From Cryptomeria japonica (taxonomy: Eukaryota; Streptophyta; Pinopsida; Cupressales; Cupressaceae), in assembly GCF_030272615.1 (NCBI RefSeq), contig NC_081409.1, positions 649,236,468-649,300,467 on the forward strand: a stretch of 64,000 nt of DNA, given 5' to 3'. Both the position numbers and the translations under genes were made by a program. Under the pieces are notes generated by a model. The model was not told the DNA's origin and did not search any database. It was given only the letters and a program-made list of their open reading frames with translations. Of the stretch, positions 23,212 through 35,303 are shown in pieces (position 1 is the first letter of the stretch; each line of letters begins with the position of its first letter).

Positions 23212-24166
23212 TTCAAAATGGAGAACAACACATTCTTCATTTCATCTACAAAACTATTGCTCATGACATCATTACCTCCAAATATAATGTCATCAACAAA
23301 TACTTTCGGACGAGTATTCCATCTCCTTCAGACTTGAGATAAATGTTGTTGTCATCACTGGTTCTTATAAATCTTATCTTCATCAGATGTGTATGAAGTT
23401 GTTCATACCATGCTCTGGGTGCCTTCTTTAATCCATACAAAGCTTTATGCAATTTGCATACCATGTCTTCCTTTTCTATCAATGCATAACCATTAGGTTG
23501 TATTATATAAACCTCTTCTTCCAATATCCCATTCAAAAACATAGACTTAACATCCATCTGGTATACCTTGAACTTCTTATGGGATGCAAATGAAAGTAAT
23601 GTTCTAACTCCTTCCGGTCTTGCTAATGGTGCAAAAGTTTCTCCATTAACTTCTCCTTCTTCTTCCGTATAACCTTTGCAAACTAATCTTACCTTATTGC
23701 GAACTACAACACCATCTTCATTTAATTTGTTTCTAAACACCCATTTAGTACCTATAACATTATTGTTTATCGATCGGGGTACCAGGGTCCAAGTGTTATT
23801 CTTCTCAATTTGATCCAATTCCTCCTCCATTGCTTTCACACAATAATCATCACCAAATGCCTCCTTAGCATTTCTAGGTTCAATGGTGGAGATCATGCAA
23901 AAGTTCTCTCTAATTCTTCTTCTAGTTAGTACTCTAGCATCCTTATCTCCAATAATCTACTCATGACTGTGATTCAGTCTCACATACCTAGGAATAACAT
24001 GATCATTCTCATCATGTTTAGCTTCTTCATTGTCTTCTCCCTCTAAATTTATTTGTTCCAGTTGAACAAGTACATCAGGATTTGCTTTACTGGTTTCTAA
24101 TTTAATAGTTTCAGGTTCCAAAAGAAAAATGCAAGGATCTTCATCGTTTCTCTCTGAACTGGTTCC
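23212..24166 (-). pseudogene. Copia-E reverse transcriptase, 3' truncated
   Basis: Minus-strand copia RT. From about 23950 downward it shows the STIEPRNAKEAF region, [55 protein letters not shown] and, after a frameshift, the FVDDIIF-type catalytic box (about 23275-23300). The match stops near 23212. The thumb, RNase H, polypurine tract and 3' LTR are gone, and unrelated plus-strand DNA of Tat-H follows. The upstream part (23950-24166) is the variable integrase-RT linker. Confidence 0.88.
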
Positions 24167-25360
24167 TTAAATTTTAGGGCATTCATCTACATGAACATCA
24201 GCACTCTCAACAATTCTCTGTGTCTGATTGTTGAAGCATTTATAGGCCTTACTCTTGGTGGAATAGCCAATAAATATGCCTTCATCACTCTTAGCTTCAA
24301 ACTTGCTTATGTAATCACCTCTTTTGATAAAACATTTGTTACCAAATATTTTAAAATAGCTAACATCAGGTGATCTTCCATACCAGTACTCATAAGGTGT
24401 CTTGTCCTTGCCTCTTTTCACCAAATATCGATTCATTGTGTAGACCATTGTACTTACAGCTTCTCTCCAAAATGTTTTTGCTTCATTTCCTTGTATCAAC
24501 ATAGTTCTAGTTGCTTCACCTACTGACCGATTGTTCCTCTTTGCTATACCATTCTATTGTGGTGTCCATGATGCAGAAATTTGCTGCTTGATACCATTCT
24601 CATCACAATACTTTAGTGAATTCCTCAAAAGTAAATTCATCGCCTTGATCTGTTCTCAGGCATTTTATCTTTTTGCCACTCTCTTTCTCAGCTAAGGCTT
24701 TGAATGCCTTGAATTTACCAAAATCTTCATTTTTATCCTTCAAGAATGTGACCCACATCATCCTTGAACAATCATCAGTGAAGATCATAAAATATCTATC
24801 ACCTGAAATGCTTCTAGTTCTTATTGGTCCACATAGATCTGTATGAACCAAATCTAACAAGTGCTATGCTGAGAAGGACTTGCTCTTGAAAGTTGAAGAA
24901 GTAATTTTTTCTAACTGACATTCTTTACAAAGATCATTAACTAGATTGTCTAGCTAAGGTAGACGTCTTACAATCTTAGACTTGCTCACTTTAACAATGT
25001 TATCAAGTTTATATGACAAAATCTCCTATGCCAAACCAACATATCCTCTATTTTTGCAATCAAACAGTTGCTAACTTTAGGATTAAGATGAAATATATTA
25101 CCTCTGGTCTATTTCCCATTTGCAATCAATTCACCTTTGTTGTCAAAGATTTTGCACATACCATTTCTAAACTCTAATGGGTATCCTCTATCATTAAATT
25201 GTGCCACGCTCAGAATATTGTTCTTTAGGCCTTTGACCCAATAGACATCATCAGCACTTCTTTTCCCATTAAGAGAAATAACTCCCTCGTGAGTCATTGC
25301 CAAATCTGACAACACCGCCATCAAATTCCTTCAAGGAAAGAAATTTGCTCTGATCACCGG
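24167..25360 (-). pseudogene. Copia-E integrase and protease C-terminal part
   Basis: Read right to left: the protease C-terminus (VYWVKGLKNNILSVAQF), the integrase zinc region (VWHRRFCHINL, DLCKECQLEK) and the core with HTDLCGP and RTDQGDEF. The third catalytic residue is lost: the motif expected as NGIAER reads NGIAKR (about 24535-24552), Glu to Lys, next to an in-frame TAG. The GKP-like end, KTFWREAVSTMVYTMNR to GIFIGYSTKSKAYKCF, is well kept. Several frameshifts and stops make it inactive. Confidence 0.88.
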
Positions 25361-25771
25361 TCATGTGATGTGAACAACCACATCAGAGTTATCCATTCTG
25401 GACACTAGTTCTTTCTGATCTGATATCTCTTCCTTAATAGCTACAAACACAATATCTTCACTATCATCACCACCAAATTCTTCATCAGTAATACCACTGT
25501 CAATAGCTACAAGACAATCTCTCTTGCCTTTACCTTTATATTTCTTAAATCTGTCTCTCTTGTATTCATTTTCACCATTAGCAAAATTAGCTGCTATATC
25601 ACCAATCTTATTGCAAGCAAAAAAATCCAATGGTAGCTTACCTCTGTATTTCCTAGTGCCTCTAGGCAGTCATTTTGCCAACAATGCTTCAAGCTCCACT
25701 AGATTGTCCTCATCATCAGCATCTCTGTTGGATCAAGATTCATAGCTATGGCTAGTATCTCTACTTCTTCT
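25361..25771 (-). pseudogene. Copia-E gag C-terminus and protease start
   Basis: Continuation of the Gag interrupted by PL-B. Reading from 25771 it joins SLRSRDTSHSYES (with the part right of 52131), then DNLVELEALLAK and a degenerate zinc knuckle FFACNKIGDIAANF, which lacks the first Cys and the His. An acidic linker leads to the protease. The active-site sequence expected as IIDSGCSHHM is damaged by small indels around 25365-25385; only VHIT and, in another frame, GCSHHMTGD can be read. Confidence 0.85.
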
Positions 25772-27372
25772 TGTTGGCATTTTTTATGTTTATGATGTGA
25801 TTGTCATTGATGGACACACACTTGCATTGAGATCTTCTTTATATGTATGAGCATAAGCTCAACCAGAATATGTTGCCACCGGTATGTTGTATTATAGTCA
25901 TTAAACTATTGGTGTTTTGCAGAATGTGCTTACTGGTTTGAAACGGCATGTTAACACCAAGCGGTTCGAGGATCTCAAGCGGTACGAAGAATCAAAGAGG
26001 CAGAACACATATTTCCCAATCTTCATTTTGTCAAACCGACAACCGGCATTTTGCTTGAACCATTATTTTGTATGAACCGGTAATACTCTGTGATGACTTA
26101 CCAACTGGCATTTTGTGATGAGTTACCATCCACCGATTGTTTGATAGTGTTGACACTTTAACGGTATTATTTGTGTCATGTTACCAAGTATGTCCAGGTT
26201 CATTGAACCTAGGGAATTGGATTGTAATCCTGTTAGACCGACATGAAATTAGATTCCTTTATAAGGACATCATGTCCAGAGTTTTAGGTTGTTGTTGTTG
26301 TTGGTGAAGTTGATATTATTGCTAGGGTTTAAGGTGGTTGAGGAGCCAGAGAGAGTATGAATGTGTAGAAGATTGAAGTAATGCTAGAATGCATTAGGAA
26401 CGAGGTATCAAGGATCTAATCAAGCAATCTGTGCTATTAGCTAGATCAATCACTTGTTGATTACTCACATCTTCAACAAGTCTATAGCCCTTAACTAGGT
26501 AGGCCCAAAAGACTCTTGTAAATCCTCTAACAAGGTGGTTCACATCCATGGATCTAAAATCCTCTAGCAAGGTAGTCTTTAATTCGACTTATCTCCTAAC
26601 AGAGATTGAGATTCCTAACAGGATCTATTCTGGTAAAGAACATTGTAAAACCTTAATCGGTCTGGTTCATATTCTACAGATAGTTACTTGTGAGTTCCAT
26701 CTCACAGTGATTTTTCCCATTTGGGTTTCCATGTCAAAATCTCATGTGTTATGGTGTTTGTGCTTTTGTGGGTGAATGCATTATTTGCTATTTGGTTTGC
26801 ATGTGTGCTAACCGGTTTGTTTGCTAAACTGTTTTACCGGTTTACTGTTAGTCTTGCAAAGTGTTTAAGTGCAAATATTTTTGGCCTACTAATTCACAGA
26901 TAGTTACTTGTGAGTTCCATCTCACAGTGATTTTTCCCATTTGGGTTTCCATGTCAAAATCTCATGTGTTATGGTGTTTGTGCTTTTGTGGGTGAATGCA
27001 TTATTTGCTATTTGGTTTGCATGTGTGCTAACCGGTTTGTTTGCTAAACTGTTTTACCGATTTACTGTTAGTCTTGCAAAGTGTTTAAGTTCAAATATTT
27101 TTGGCATACTAATTCATAGATAGTTACTTGTGAGTTCCATCTCACAGTGATTTTTCCCGTTTGGGTTTCCATGTCAAAATCTCATGTGTTATGGTGTTTG
27201 TGCTTTTGTGGGTGAATGCATTATTTGCTATTTGGTTTGCATGTGTGTTAACCGGTTTGTTTGCTAAACTGTTTTACCGGTTTACTGTTAGTCTTGCAAA
27301 GTGTCTAAGTGCAAATATTTTTGGCATATTAATTCACCCCCCCCCCCCCCCCCCCGCTCTTAGTATTCATCA
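25772..27372 (+). repeat. PL-B 5' LTR (1,601 bp, internally triplicated)
   Basis: Starts TGTTGGCATT, ends TATTCATCA, and is followed by a perfect tRNA primer site. It matches the middle LTR (50574-51720) but is about 450 bp longer because its 3' part is present three times (26681-27340). TATAAGG at 26260-26266 is a likely TATA box. A 19-base C run at 27337-27355 precedes the end. Confidence 0.95.
26681..27340 (+). repeat. three 220-bp tandem copies inside the PL-B 5' LTR
   Basis: Units begin tagttacttgtgag at 26681, 26901 and 27121, exactly 220 bp apart and nearly identical. They span the downstream half of the LTR, including the TTTGGGTTTCCATG segment and the stretch before the terminal C tract. 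The middle LTR has one copy. A 60-residue hydrophobic frame recurs in each unit, but it is an LTR artefact. Confidence 0.95.
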
Positions 27373-27374
27373 AT

Positions 27375-27386
27375 TGGTATCAGAGC
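27375..27386 (+). promoter_or_regulatory. PL-B primer binding site
   Basis: TGGTATCAGAGC, two bases inside the 5' LTR. It is identical to the standard plant copia site complementary to initiator methionine tRNA. An intact site implies PL-B RNA can be primed by a copia-type RT supplied in trans. Confidence 0.93.
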
Positions 27387-27422
27387 CTACCTTTCTATAA
27401 GTTTAACCACTTGGAAAGAGAT

Positions 27423-28700
27423 ATGGGGGAATACACATTGAGGGAACTTACTCATCGGCTCACTCAGTCTAAGCAAGCCTATGATGATCTTATGGTCAAA
27501 TACAAGGCATCTCAAGCAAAAAGGAGAGAACATGCAGCAAAGCTGATGGAGCTATCTGAAAATAGTTCCTGTAATGAAGCGAACATGCAAGCCCTGATTC
27601 AAGAAATAGAAAAGATGAATGAATCCAATTCCAACCTAAGAAAAGAATTGGAAGGACTAACTATTCAAATGTGCCAAGAGCTTGAGAACTGAAGGAAAGA
27701 TGAAGATCCGGTCAAAGACAAGGATCATGAAATCTCCAAGGTGAAGCAAGAGTTCATTGCCCTAACTGCTCAACTCCATGCGAGCAAAGTGGAAAAGGAA
27801 GACACGCAAGGAGAATTGAACATTGCCATCTCTAACAATAAAAACCTGATGGAAACAAATGCTACTATTTCCAAAGAACTCTCTGAGTCAAAGGAAATAC
27901 TTGCTAAGTTCAACAAGAGTACTGTCAAGCTAGAGCAAAAGCTCGAATCTACCAAAGCGGTTAAGAATACCAATATGTTTGGTTATTCCGGTCATGAGGA
28001 AGGTGAGACCTCTGGTAAAAATTCTAGAACATCAAAGAAACAACCGACATCAAAGGATAAAGGTAAGCAAAAGTTTAAACCTATTTGCTTTAACTGTCTT
28101 AAAAAGGGACATACTGCAAATGTGTGTAGGAGTAAGGCTTACAACAATTTTTCTTATTTCCTAAATGATAAGCCTAGATCCTATAGATTCAATGGTAACT
28201 GTTATGCATGCAACAAGTATGGGCATAGAGCATCTGAATGCAGGTCAATTATGAACAACATTGGTACATATCCTCAGAGGACCCAAGGAGTTGGTCCTGA
28301 ACCTTTTGTGAACCTGAATCACAACCGGTTTAATGCTTTCAATCATTAGTTAAGAAGCGCTGGCTATAAAGCAGCAACCGGATGGAGAGAAAACTATATG
28401 GTGTATCATGGTCATGGTCACACTGCTACAACATGCAGAAGGAAGAATGACAACATGAATAATGGACCTTGGAGAGCATCTAGATTGGTCTGTTATCACT
28501 GCAACAAAACGAGTCACATTGCCAGATTTTGTAGATCAAGAAAGAACTTATCTGATGATATACCGGTCACTCCAAAAGGAAACATTGATGTCGACACTAT
28601 TCAAGCAGACATGAACAAAACCTGGAAGAAGAAACCAATGGTGTTGCAAGAGGAATCGGTTTCTGCACCTAGTGTGGAAATCACAGAACTGGCAAACTAA
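27423..28700 (+). pseudogene. PL-B ORF1, coiled-coil Gag-like protein with CCHC fingers
   Basis: The ATG at 27423 begins MGEYTLRELTHRL. About 425 codons are in one frame with stops at 27690 and 28347. The first 190 residues are strongly helical with Glu/Lys/Leu repeats, a likely coiled coil, and do not resemble copia UBN2 Gag. The C-terminal half has CCHC knuckles CFNCLKKGHTANVC, CYACNKYGHRASEC, a degenerate YHGHGHTATTC and CYHCNKTSHIARFC. The last one has Ser for the usual Gly. The role inferred is RNA binding and particle assembly or packaging. No protease domain follows; the next ORF starts about 450 nt downstream. PL-D has the same design. Confidence 0.8.
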
Positions 28701-29145
28701 GCTTCAGAAAATCTTAGGGGGAGCAAACGGCGAAATGTTTTGAACCCCCAGTTTACACTGGTAAAAGACCTTGACTGGCATGCGATTCCTATCAATAGGC
28801 GGAAGACCGAAAATAGTAAAAGGCAAATTAGGGTTTACGTCCTAATGGTGGAGTATTAATTGTGGTAGGTGAGGAATATGTTTAAAAAGATTTTTCAAAT
28901 TATTTCTCACTATTAGTTTTCGAAGTGAGGGAGGTTTTCTAGTGCAGAGCAATGACAAAGCGATTTCTGCTGTGAATCTGAGAATGTTGGAATCCTTGAA
29001 GGAGATTCAAATTCAAATTGCAAATGGTCAAGTGAAGAACGCAAAGCGATGATTCTACAACCGACGGAGTGTGAGGTGGAGAAGAATCTAAAATCCCTAA
29101 ATTCATGATTTTTGAAAGGTATTTTTCATGTTTTTAGTTTCTATC
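28701..29145 (+). other. PL-B spacer between ORF1 and ORF2
   Basis: Non-coding, about 445 nt. It contains a purine run ttagggggagc near 28708 and a gtttacactgg stretch. PL-D has a spacer of nearly the same length with a similar gtttaccctcagtt element, so the gap seems to be part of the architecture, perhaps a leader for ORF2. No splice or frameshift signal is obvious. Confidence 0.5.
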
Positions 29146-29619
29146 GTGGCTTCTGCATCCCATACTAGCTCTAGTACATCTATAAATTAAGCAAGCTTTA
29201 TTCAACACAAGTCTAGATATAATGCCCTATCACAAATTCCAGCTGGTATGATAGTAGAAGAGGGAATCTCAAATTACATAGACTATAAAATAGAAGACCT
29301 AGGGTCTCTAGCAATTCACTCGCAGTTAGGTTTGTTTTGTGGACAAGATAAAAAGATCAAATCAGAGTATAGTATCTTGGAGAAGAAGAAGCTCCACAAT
29401 GCTGTTTATTTCTTGGAGGATTTCATAGATGATCACATTAGGATCATTCTAAATAGAGTTGATAGTGAAAAGATGTACCTGGAAAGAACACATGATATAA
29501 CACCACAAGCAATTCATGTCATCACTGATTTTTGCAATACAGGGGAAGTGCCAGCCCTAAGGATGGTAAGCAAAACTGAAATGTCCAAGCTCACTGGTTC
29601 AGTGAGCGACTCACTAGGT
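29146..29619 (+). pseudogene. PL-B ORF2, N-terminal part
   Basis: Aligns with the start of PL-D ORF2. GTG-Ala-Ser-Ala at 29146 corresponds to Met-Ala-Ser-Ser, so the start codon seems to have mutated ATG to GTG. A TAA at 29188 follows, and the frame is open from 29248. Shared motifs include SQIPAG (PL-D SKIPKG), YIDYKIEDLG (YIHCHIEELG) and IRIILNRV (IRIVLSRV). The function is unknown. It is cut at 29619 by Copia-F (duplication taggt) and continues in frame at 37028. Confidence 0.75.
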
Positions 29620-31139
29620 TGTTGGCATTATGTGAACCGGTATGTGGACATAATGACATTATATGTTGTCATTGATGTCAATATGTTGAAGAGGTATGAA
29701 CCGACATGTGAACCGACATTTGTGCCAAAGTGAAGTGGTGTGCTTGTTCAAGGTGAAAAAACATATGGTTATGGGAACCGGCACATGGAAGCATTGTATG
29801 ACTACCGGCTGGTAGTCTCAACTCCAAGGTTTTCGGTAGAAATGCTTCAAGCCTGTATGGCTCCACCGGTGACATTGTGTGATGAGTTAGCATTGTAATG
29901 AAGAATAGATCATGTTGCCACGTCAGCCTTGTGCATGTGAAGGATCTTGCATAAAGGAGATTGTTCCTATCTACCTCGGGAATGTGCAAAGTCTGTAAAC
30001 GGTGATAACGTGTGATGGGTTATTAGCTGCCATGAAATCGGTGGAAAACAAATGATGGAGAATGTCTTGAGATTCGATCAAGACTGTTACATTCAATATA
30101 GCATGATCAACGTTCAGGATTGAACCGTTTGAATTCCTTAACCTAATAGGTCCAGGGTTTAGAGTTTATGCTATCGACCTGTCTATTGTCCTATAAGGTT
30201 GATGTTGTGACTCTTTCGGAGGTTGTTGGCAAAAGTTGTGTGTAAGTATCCAAGAGAAGGGATACGTGATTCTTGCCAAACCAGAGGAGAGAAGTGATAC
30301 CTGTAGAGTGTAAGTGCAGAAGGTGAAGAGGAGCTTAAGTGATTCTGCATTGGCATTGAGTGTTGTTACCAGATCATTGAAATACCTATTGATCTCTAAC
30401 CACCTCAATAGTTGGAAAATCCCCTAACAGGGTAGCCTTAATTGGCTTGCTATAAATCCCTTAATAGGGTAACTCAAAGTTATTAAGATTTGAAAAGCTA
30501 GAGAGCTCTGGAAATCCTTTAGCTATTGAGTTCTTGAAATCCTCTAACAAGGTACCCTTAATAGGGTTTAACCCTTAACCGAGTATTGTCGCCATTCCTT
30601 AATCGGGTGATCCCTAACAGGATTGGTTCCTAACAGAATCTATTGTATCTGTCTTTAACAAGACAAGGCTCCTAACAAAGCAGACTTCCAAAAAGTTCAA
30701 CAACAAGCTTGTGGGTATTCATCCCCACCGTCCTTTTTCTAGTTGGGTTTCCACATGAAAAATATGTGTGTCATGTGTGATGCTTTGTTATTGCCTGTTA
30801 AGCATATGATGGTTCTATGTTTTATGTCTATCAATAAAACATGTTGAACTAGCTATTGTGAAGATATGATGATAGATTACCTATTCATACATAAGGGTGA
30901 AATGGTAGTGTAGTTTTGAGTTGAGTGGAAATCTCAGTGAGTAACTGGTTTATGATCATTTTAGTTGTTTTGAGTTTTACCGGTTGCACTCTATTTCAAA
31001 CAAGTGTCACTATTTGCCAGTCATTTGGAGTAATTGTTGCTGAACCAATTTAGGTATGTATTTTGTTTGTACTGATTCAAACCCCCCCCCCCCCCTCTCG
31101 GTACTAGTTTGGTACTATTCGTTCATCATTGAGTTATCA
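29620..31139 (+). repeat. Copia-F 5' LTR
   Basis: Direct repeat of 35517-37027. The primer site TAGTATCAGAGC (31142-31153), one mismatch from the standard site, follows two bases inside. The 3' copy has a TATA-like TATAAAT at 35888-35894; the matching place here reads tgtaaac (29994-30000), so the upstream promoter copy looks weakened. A 14-base C run lies at 31082-31095. Confidence 0.93.
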
Positions 31140-31210
31140 ATTAGTATCAGAGCATCCTTCAGGTCCTTTGTGTTGTAAGCTTAATCACTTGACGTAAAGA
31201 TCTTAGTCAA

Positions 31211-33418
31211 ATGATGAAGAGGGAAGGCCCAAAGTTTAATAGGGAAAATTTTAGTAGATGGAAAGATAGGATGAAGATATTCATCAGAAGCATGGGTGCT
31301 CAATAGTGGAGTTATGTTGAAAATGTCTATGGGATCCCTACTAGTACTCTCACCGATGACCAAAAGAGAGAGATACAAGAAAATGGGCAAGTCATGGAAG
31401 CCCTTATTAGTAGTCTATCTGACATTGAGTTTATTGATGTTGAGGACAAGGTAAATCCCAAAGAGGTATGGGATGCTCTTGAAAATATCTATGGTGGTGA
31501 TGAACATGTAAAACAGGCTAAGGAAGAAAGACTGAAAGGGAAGTTTGAAGATATGCGGATGGTTGAAGGTGGGACCATTCAGTACTATGGAATAAGAATC
31601 AAAACAGTTGTTGGAGAAATTAAGATTGCAGGTGGTAAAATAGAAGACTCCACTATGGTAAGCAAAGTCATGAGATCCCTATTGTCGGTCTGTGCAATAA
31701 GGGTTGTTGCTATTTAGGAGCTGAGATCAATAGACAAGACTAAGGTATCCTTGGACTCCATCATAGCAAAGTTGATAGCCTATTAGCTAAATAGTTTTGA
31801 TGGCAGTGTTCAAAAGACTAAATCAGCTTTCAGAGCTTCTGTTGTACCATCAAGGAAATGAAAAGAAGTAAGCACTAGTGGTGAACCAAGATAGAGCAGA
31901 ATAATGGATGATGAGGAGTTTCTAATGGAATTTGAAGCTCTACTTGCCAAGAAGCTTCCTAAAGCAACCGGTAAATACAAAGGTAAGCTACCTTTGAAAT
32001 GATTTGCTTGTAATCAGATAGGACATATTGCTATAAACTATCCTAATGGTGATATCAAGGACAAACCAGAAAGGTTTAGGAAATTCAAAGGAGGAAACTG
32101 GAGAAACTATTTTGTGGCAGTTGATGAAGGTGTCACAGATGAAGAATCAGAGGATGAAGAAAATGAAGATATTGTGTTTGTTGTTGTCAAAGAAGATGTG
32201 TCAAACAAGAAGGCTCTTGTCTCCCAGTTTGATAATTCCAATGAGTGGATCATTGACAGTGGTTGTTCTCACCATATGACTGGTGATCGGAGCAAGTTTC
32301 TATCCTTGGAGGAGTATGATGGTGGTGTGGTTCGCTTTGGTAATGATGCACCATGCATGGTCAAAGGCAGAGGGTCCATCTCTCTGAATGGAAAGAGTAG
32401 TGCTGACAATGTGTACTGGGTTGATCGTCTCAGACACAACCTTCTAAGTGTTGCCCAGTTGAATGACAGTGGCCTCACTCTGGAATTCAAGAATGGAGTC
32501 TACAGAATCAAAGGAAAAGATGGTGAATTGGTGGCCACTGGCATGCAGACCAAAAGTAACCTATTTCATATGAATGCAAATATAAGTACATGTATTATGG
32601 CTAAGTTTGATGATAGCTGGATATGGCATAGGAGACTCTGCCATGTAAACTTTGGTAACGTTGTGAAGGCTAGTACGATCAAGATAGTTAGAGGGTTGCC
32701 GATGCTAAGCAAACCGGATAATACCTTGTGCAGAGAGTGTCAATTGGGGAAAATGTCTTCCTCAACCTTTAAAGGTAAATCTTTCACTACTGACAACTTG
32801 CTTGATCTTGTGCATACTAATTTGTGTGGTCCTATGAAAACTAGAAGTGTGCAAGTTGATAGGCACTTCATGATTCTCACTGATGACTACTCAAGAATGA
32901 TGTGGGTCACATTCTTGAAAGACAAGTCTGAAGTCTTTGTGAAGTTCAAAGATTTCATAGCAGTAGTGGAGAAGGAAAGCAGTAAAAGGATCAAGTGTCT
33001 CAGAACTGATCAAGGAGGGGAATTCACTTCCAGTGAATTCAACAAGTATTGTGAAGAATTTGGCACCAAGAGGCAACTATCTACCCCCCGGACTCCACAG
33101 CAGAATGGCCTAGCAGAGAGGAATAACCGCACTGTGGTTGAAGCAGCTAGAACCATGTTGATCCATGGAAAGGTAGCTCACACCTTTTGGAGAGAAGTGG
33201 TGAGCACTGCAGTCTACATAATGAACCGGGTACTCATCAAGAAAGGTAAGGATAAAACTCAATCTGAGTACTGGATCAGTAAGACACCTGTGGTTAGCTA
33301 CTTTAGAGTGTTTGGTAGCAAATGTCACATCAAGAGGAGTGAACACCAGAGCAAATTTGATGCAAAATATGATGAGAGAATATTTCTAGGATATTCCACC
33401 AAGAGTAAAGCTCTCTAA
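31211..33418 (+). pseudogene. Copia-F gag, protease and integrase
   Basis: One frame from the ATG at 31211. Gag shows FSRWKDRMK and IYGGDEHVKQAKEERL, with stops at 31304, 31715 and several to 31990. One of these replaces the first Cys of the zinc knuckle (FACNQIGHIAINY, last Cys also Tyr). From 32114 the frame is open for 434 codons: protease WIIDSGCSHHMTGD, the integrase zinc region CHVNFGN ... CRECQLGK, then the core. The first catalytic Asp is replaced (HTNLCGP instead of TDLCGP), while RTDQGGEF and NGLAERNN keep the other two. A frameshift at about 33415 ends it. Confidence 0.93.
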
Positions 33419-35303
33419 GTGTTTCAACAATAAGACTCAAAGAATTATGGAAAGTATTAATGTAAGAGTTGATGAAACCTCTAAGAAACCGGAGGAAATC
33501 AATAGTGAGCATGCTATAAATGAGCCGATTGCAACCTTCTAGGAACCGATTGTCAGTCAACCAAGTACCAGTAACAGTGTTCCTGAACCGGTGAATGATG
33601 ATACTGCTGAAGATGAGGATGAAGAGGGAAAGCAAGAAGAACCAATCAAGACTATTCCTCGGTATGTCAAGCTGAATCATGATCCTAAGCAGATCATAGG
33701 AGATAAGGATGCAAGAATCCTTACAAGAAGAAAGATCAGAGAAAACTCATGTATGATCTCCGAATTTGAGCCTAAATCATTCAAAGAGGCTCATAAAGAT
33801 GAAGACTGGATCAAGCCAATGGAAGAGGAACTTGACCAGATAGAGAAAAATGGTACATGGTCCTTGGTGCCCAGACTGGAGCATAAAAATGTCATTGGCA
33901 CCAAATGGGTGTTTAGAAACAAGCTGAATGAGGATGGCATAGTGATTAGGAATAGAGCCAGATTGGTGTGCAAAGGATATACTCAAGAAGAAGGAGAAGA
34001 CTATGGAGAAACCTTTGCTCCTATAGCCAAATTGGAAGGAGTTCGTATGCTTCTTGCATATACAGCTTTTAAAGGCTTCAAAGTATATCAAATGGATGTA
34101 AAATCTGCATTCCTAAATGGTGTACTTAAAGAGGAGGTGTATATTGAGCAACCAGATGGGTTTTCCCTATCTAAAGATGGTGACATGGTATGTAGGCTAC
34201 ATAAAGCCTTATATGGTCTAAAGCAAGCACCTAGAGCATGGTATGAGTGCCTACATTCCCATCTTGTGAAGATTGAATTTGAGAGAACAAGTGAAGATAG
34301 CAATATCTACTTGAAGTCTAAAGGAGATTAGATCCTGATCTGTGAAGTATTTGTTGATGACATTATCTTTGGTGGTGATGACAAGATGAGTCATGAGTTT
34401 TCTGATGAGATGAAGGAAGAGTTTGAGATGTCACTCATAGGGGAGATTAAGTTCTTCATTGGACTACAGATCCAATAGATGAAGGATGGAATCTTTATCA
34501 CTTAGTCCAAATATGTCAAAGAGGTGTTGAAGAACTTTGGCATGGAAGATAGCAAACCGGTTGGTACACTAATGGTGACTGGTTGTAAATTATCCAAAGA
34601 GGATGGCTCTATATTGGTTGATGAGAAGGAATACCGATCAATGATTGGTAAATTGCATTATGTAGTGCATAGCAGACCGGATATTGCACATTTAGTTGGC
34701 ATTACTACAAGGTTCCAGAAAAGTTCAAGAGAATCCCACTTGGTTGCAGTCAAGCGGATTCTTAGGTATCTAAAGGGGACTGCTGACTATGGATTGTGGT
34801 ATCCATATAGCAAGCACTTCAACTTGAAAGTGTTCACAGATGCTGATTAGGCTAGTAATATAGATGACCAGAAGAGCACAACCGGTGGTGCATTCTTCCT
34901 TGGTGGTAGACTGGTCTCATGGATGAGCAAAAAGTAGAGTTGTATCTCTCAGTCTACAGCAAAAGTGGAGTATGTTGCAGCTTTCATGAACTGCACTCAG
35001 ACAATTTGGATGAAACATGTATTGAAAGGCTTCAAAATCCCTGTACCTGAACTGCTAAGTATATTTTGTGATAACACAAGTGCTATCAATATTTCAAAGA
35101 ATCCGGTTTTACATTCTAGAACCAAGCACTTTGAGCTTAAGTATCATTTCTTGAGGGAAAAGGTTCAGAATAAAGACATTGCACTAGAGCATGTGTCCAG
35201 TAAGGAGCAGTTAATAGACATATTCACCAAGCCTCTTCCAAAGACTACATTTACACAATTAAGAGGTGAATTAGGGGTACTGCCCCTTCAAGAGGTGAAT
35301 TAA
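33419..35303 (+). pseudogene. Copia-F reverse transcriptase and RNase H
   Basis: Frame from the integrase C-terminus (KCFNNKTQRIMES) through an acidic linker. RT motifs are [52 protein letters not shown] and FVDDIIFGGDD. RNase H motifs are TDAD, KSTTGGAFFLGG, IFCDNTSAINIS and DIFTKPLP, ending with TAA at 35301. In-frame TAG codons occur near 34329, 34476, 34503, 34848 and 34935. All catalytic boxes are readable, so this copy decayed mainly by point mutations. Confidence 0.94.

Noticed and set aside
26721-27400. Three repeated open frames of about 60 hydrophobic residues
   Set aside because: They are the same 220-bp LTR repeat read three times; a similar frame occurs in the middle LTR at 51523-51711. 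No start context or conservation beyond the DNA repeat.
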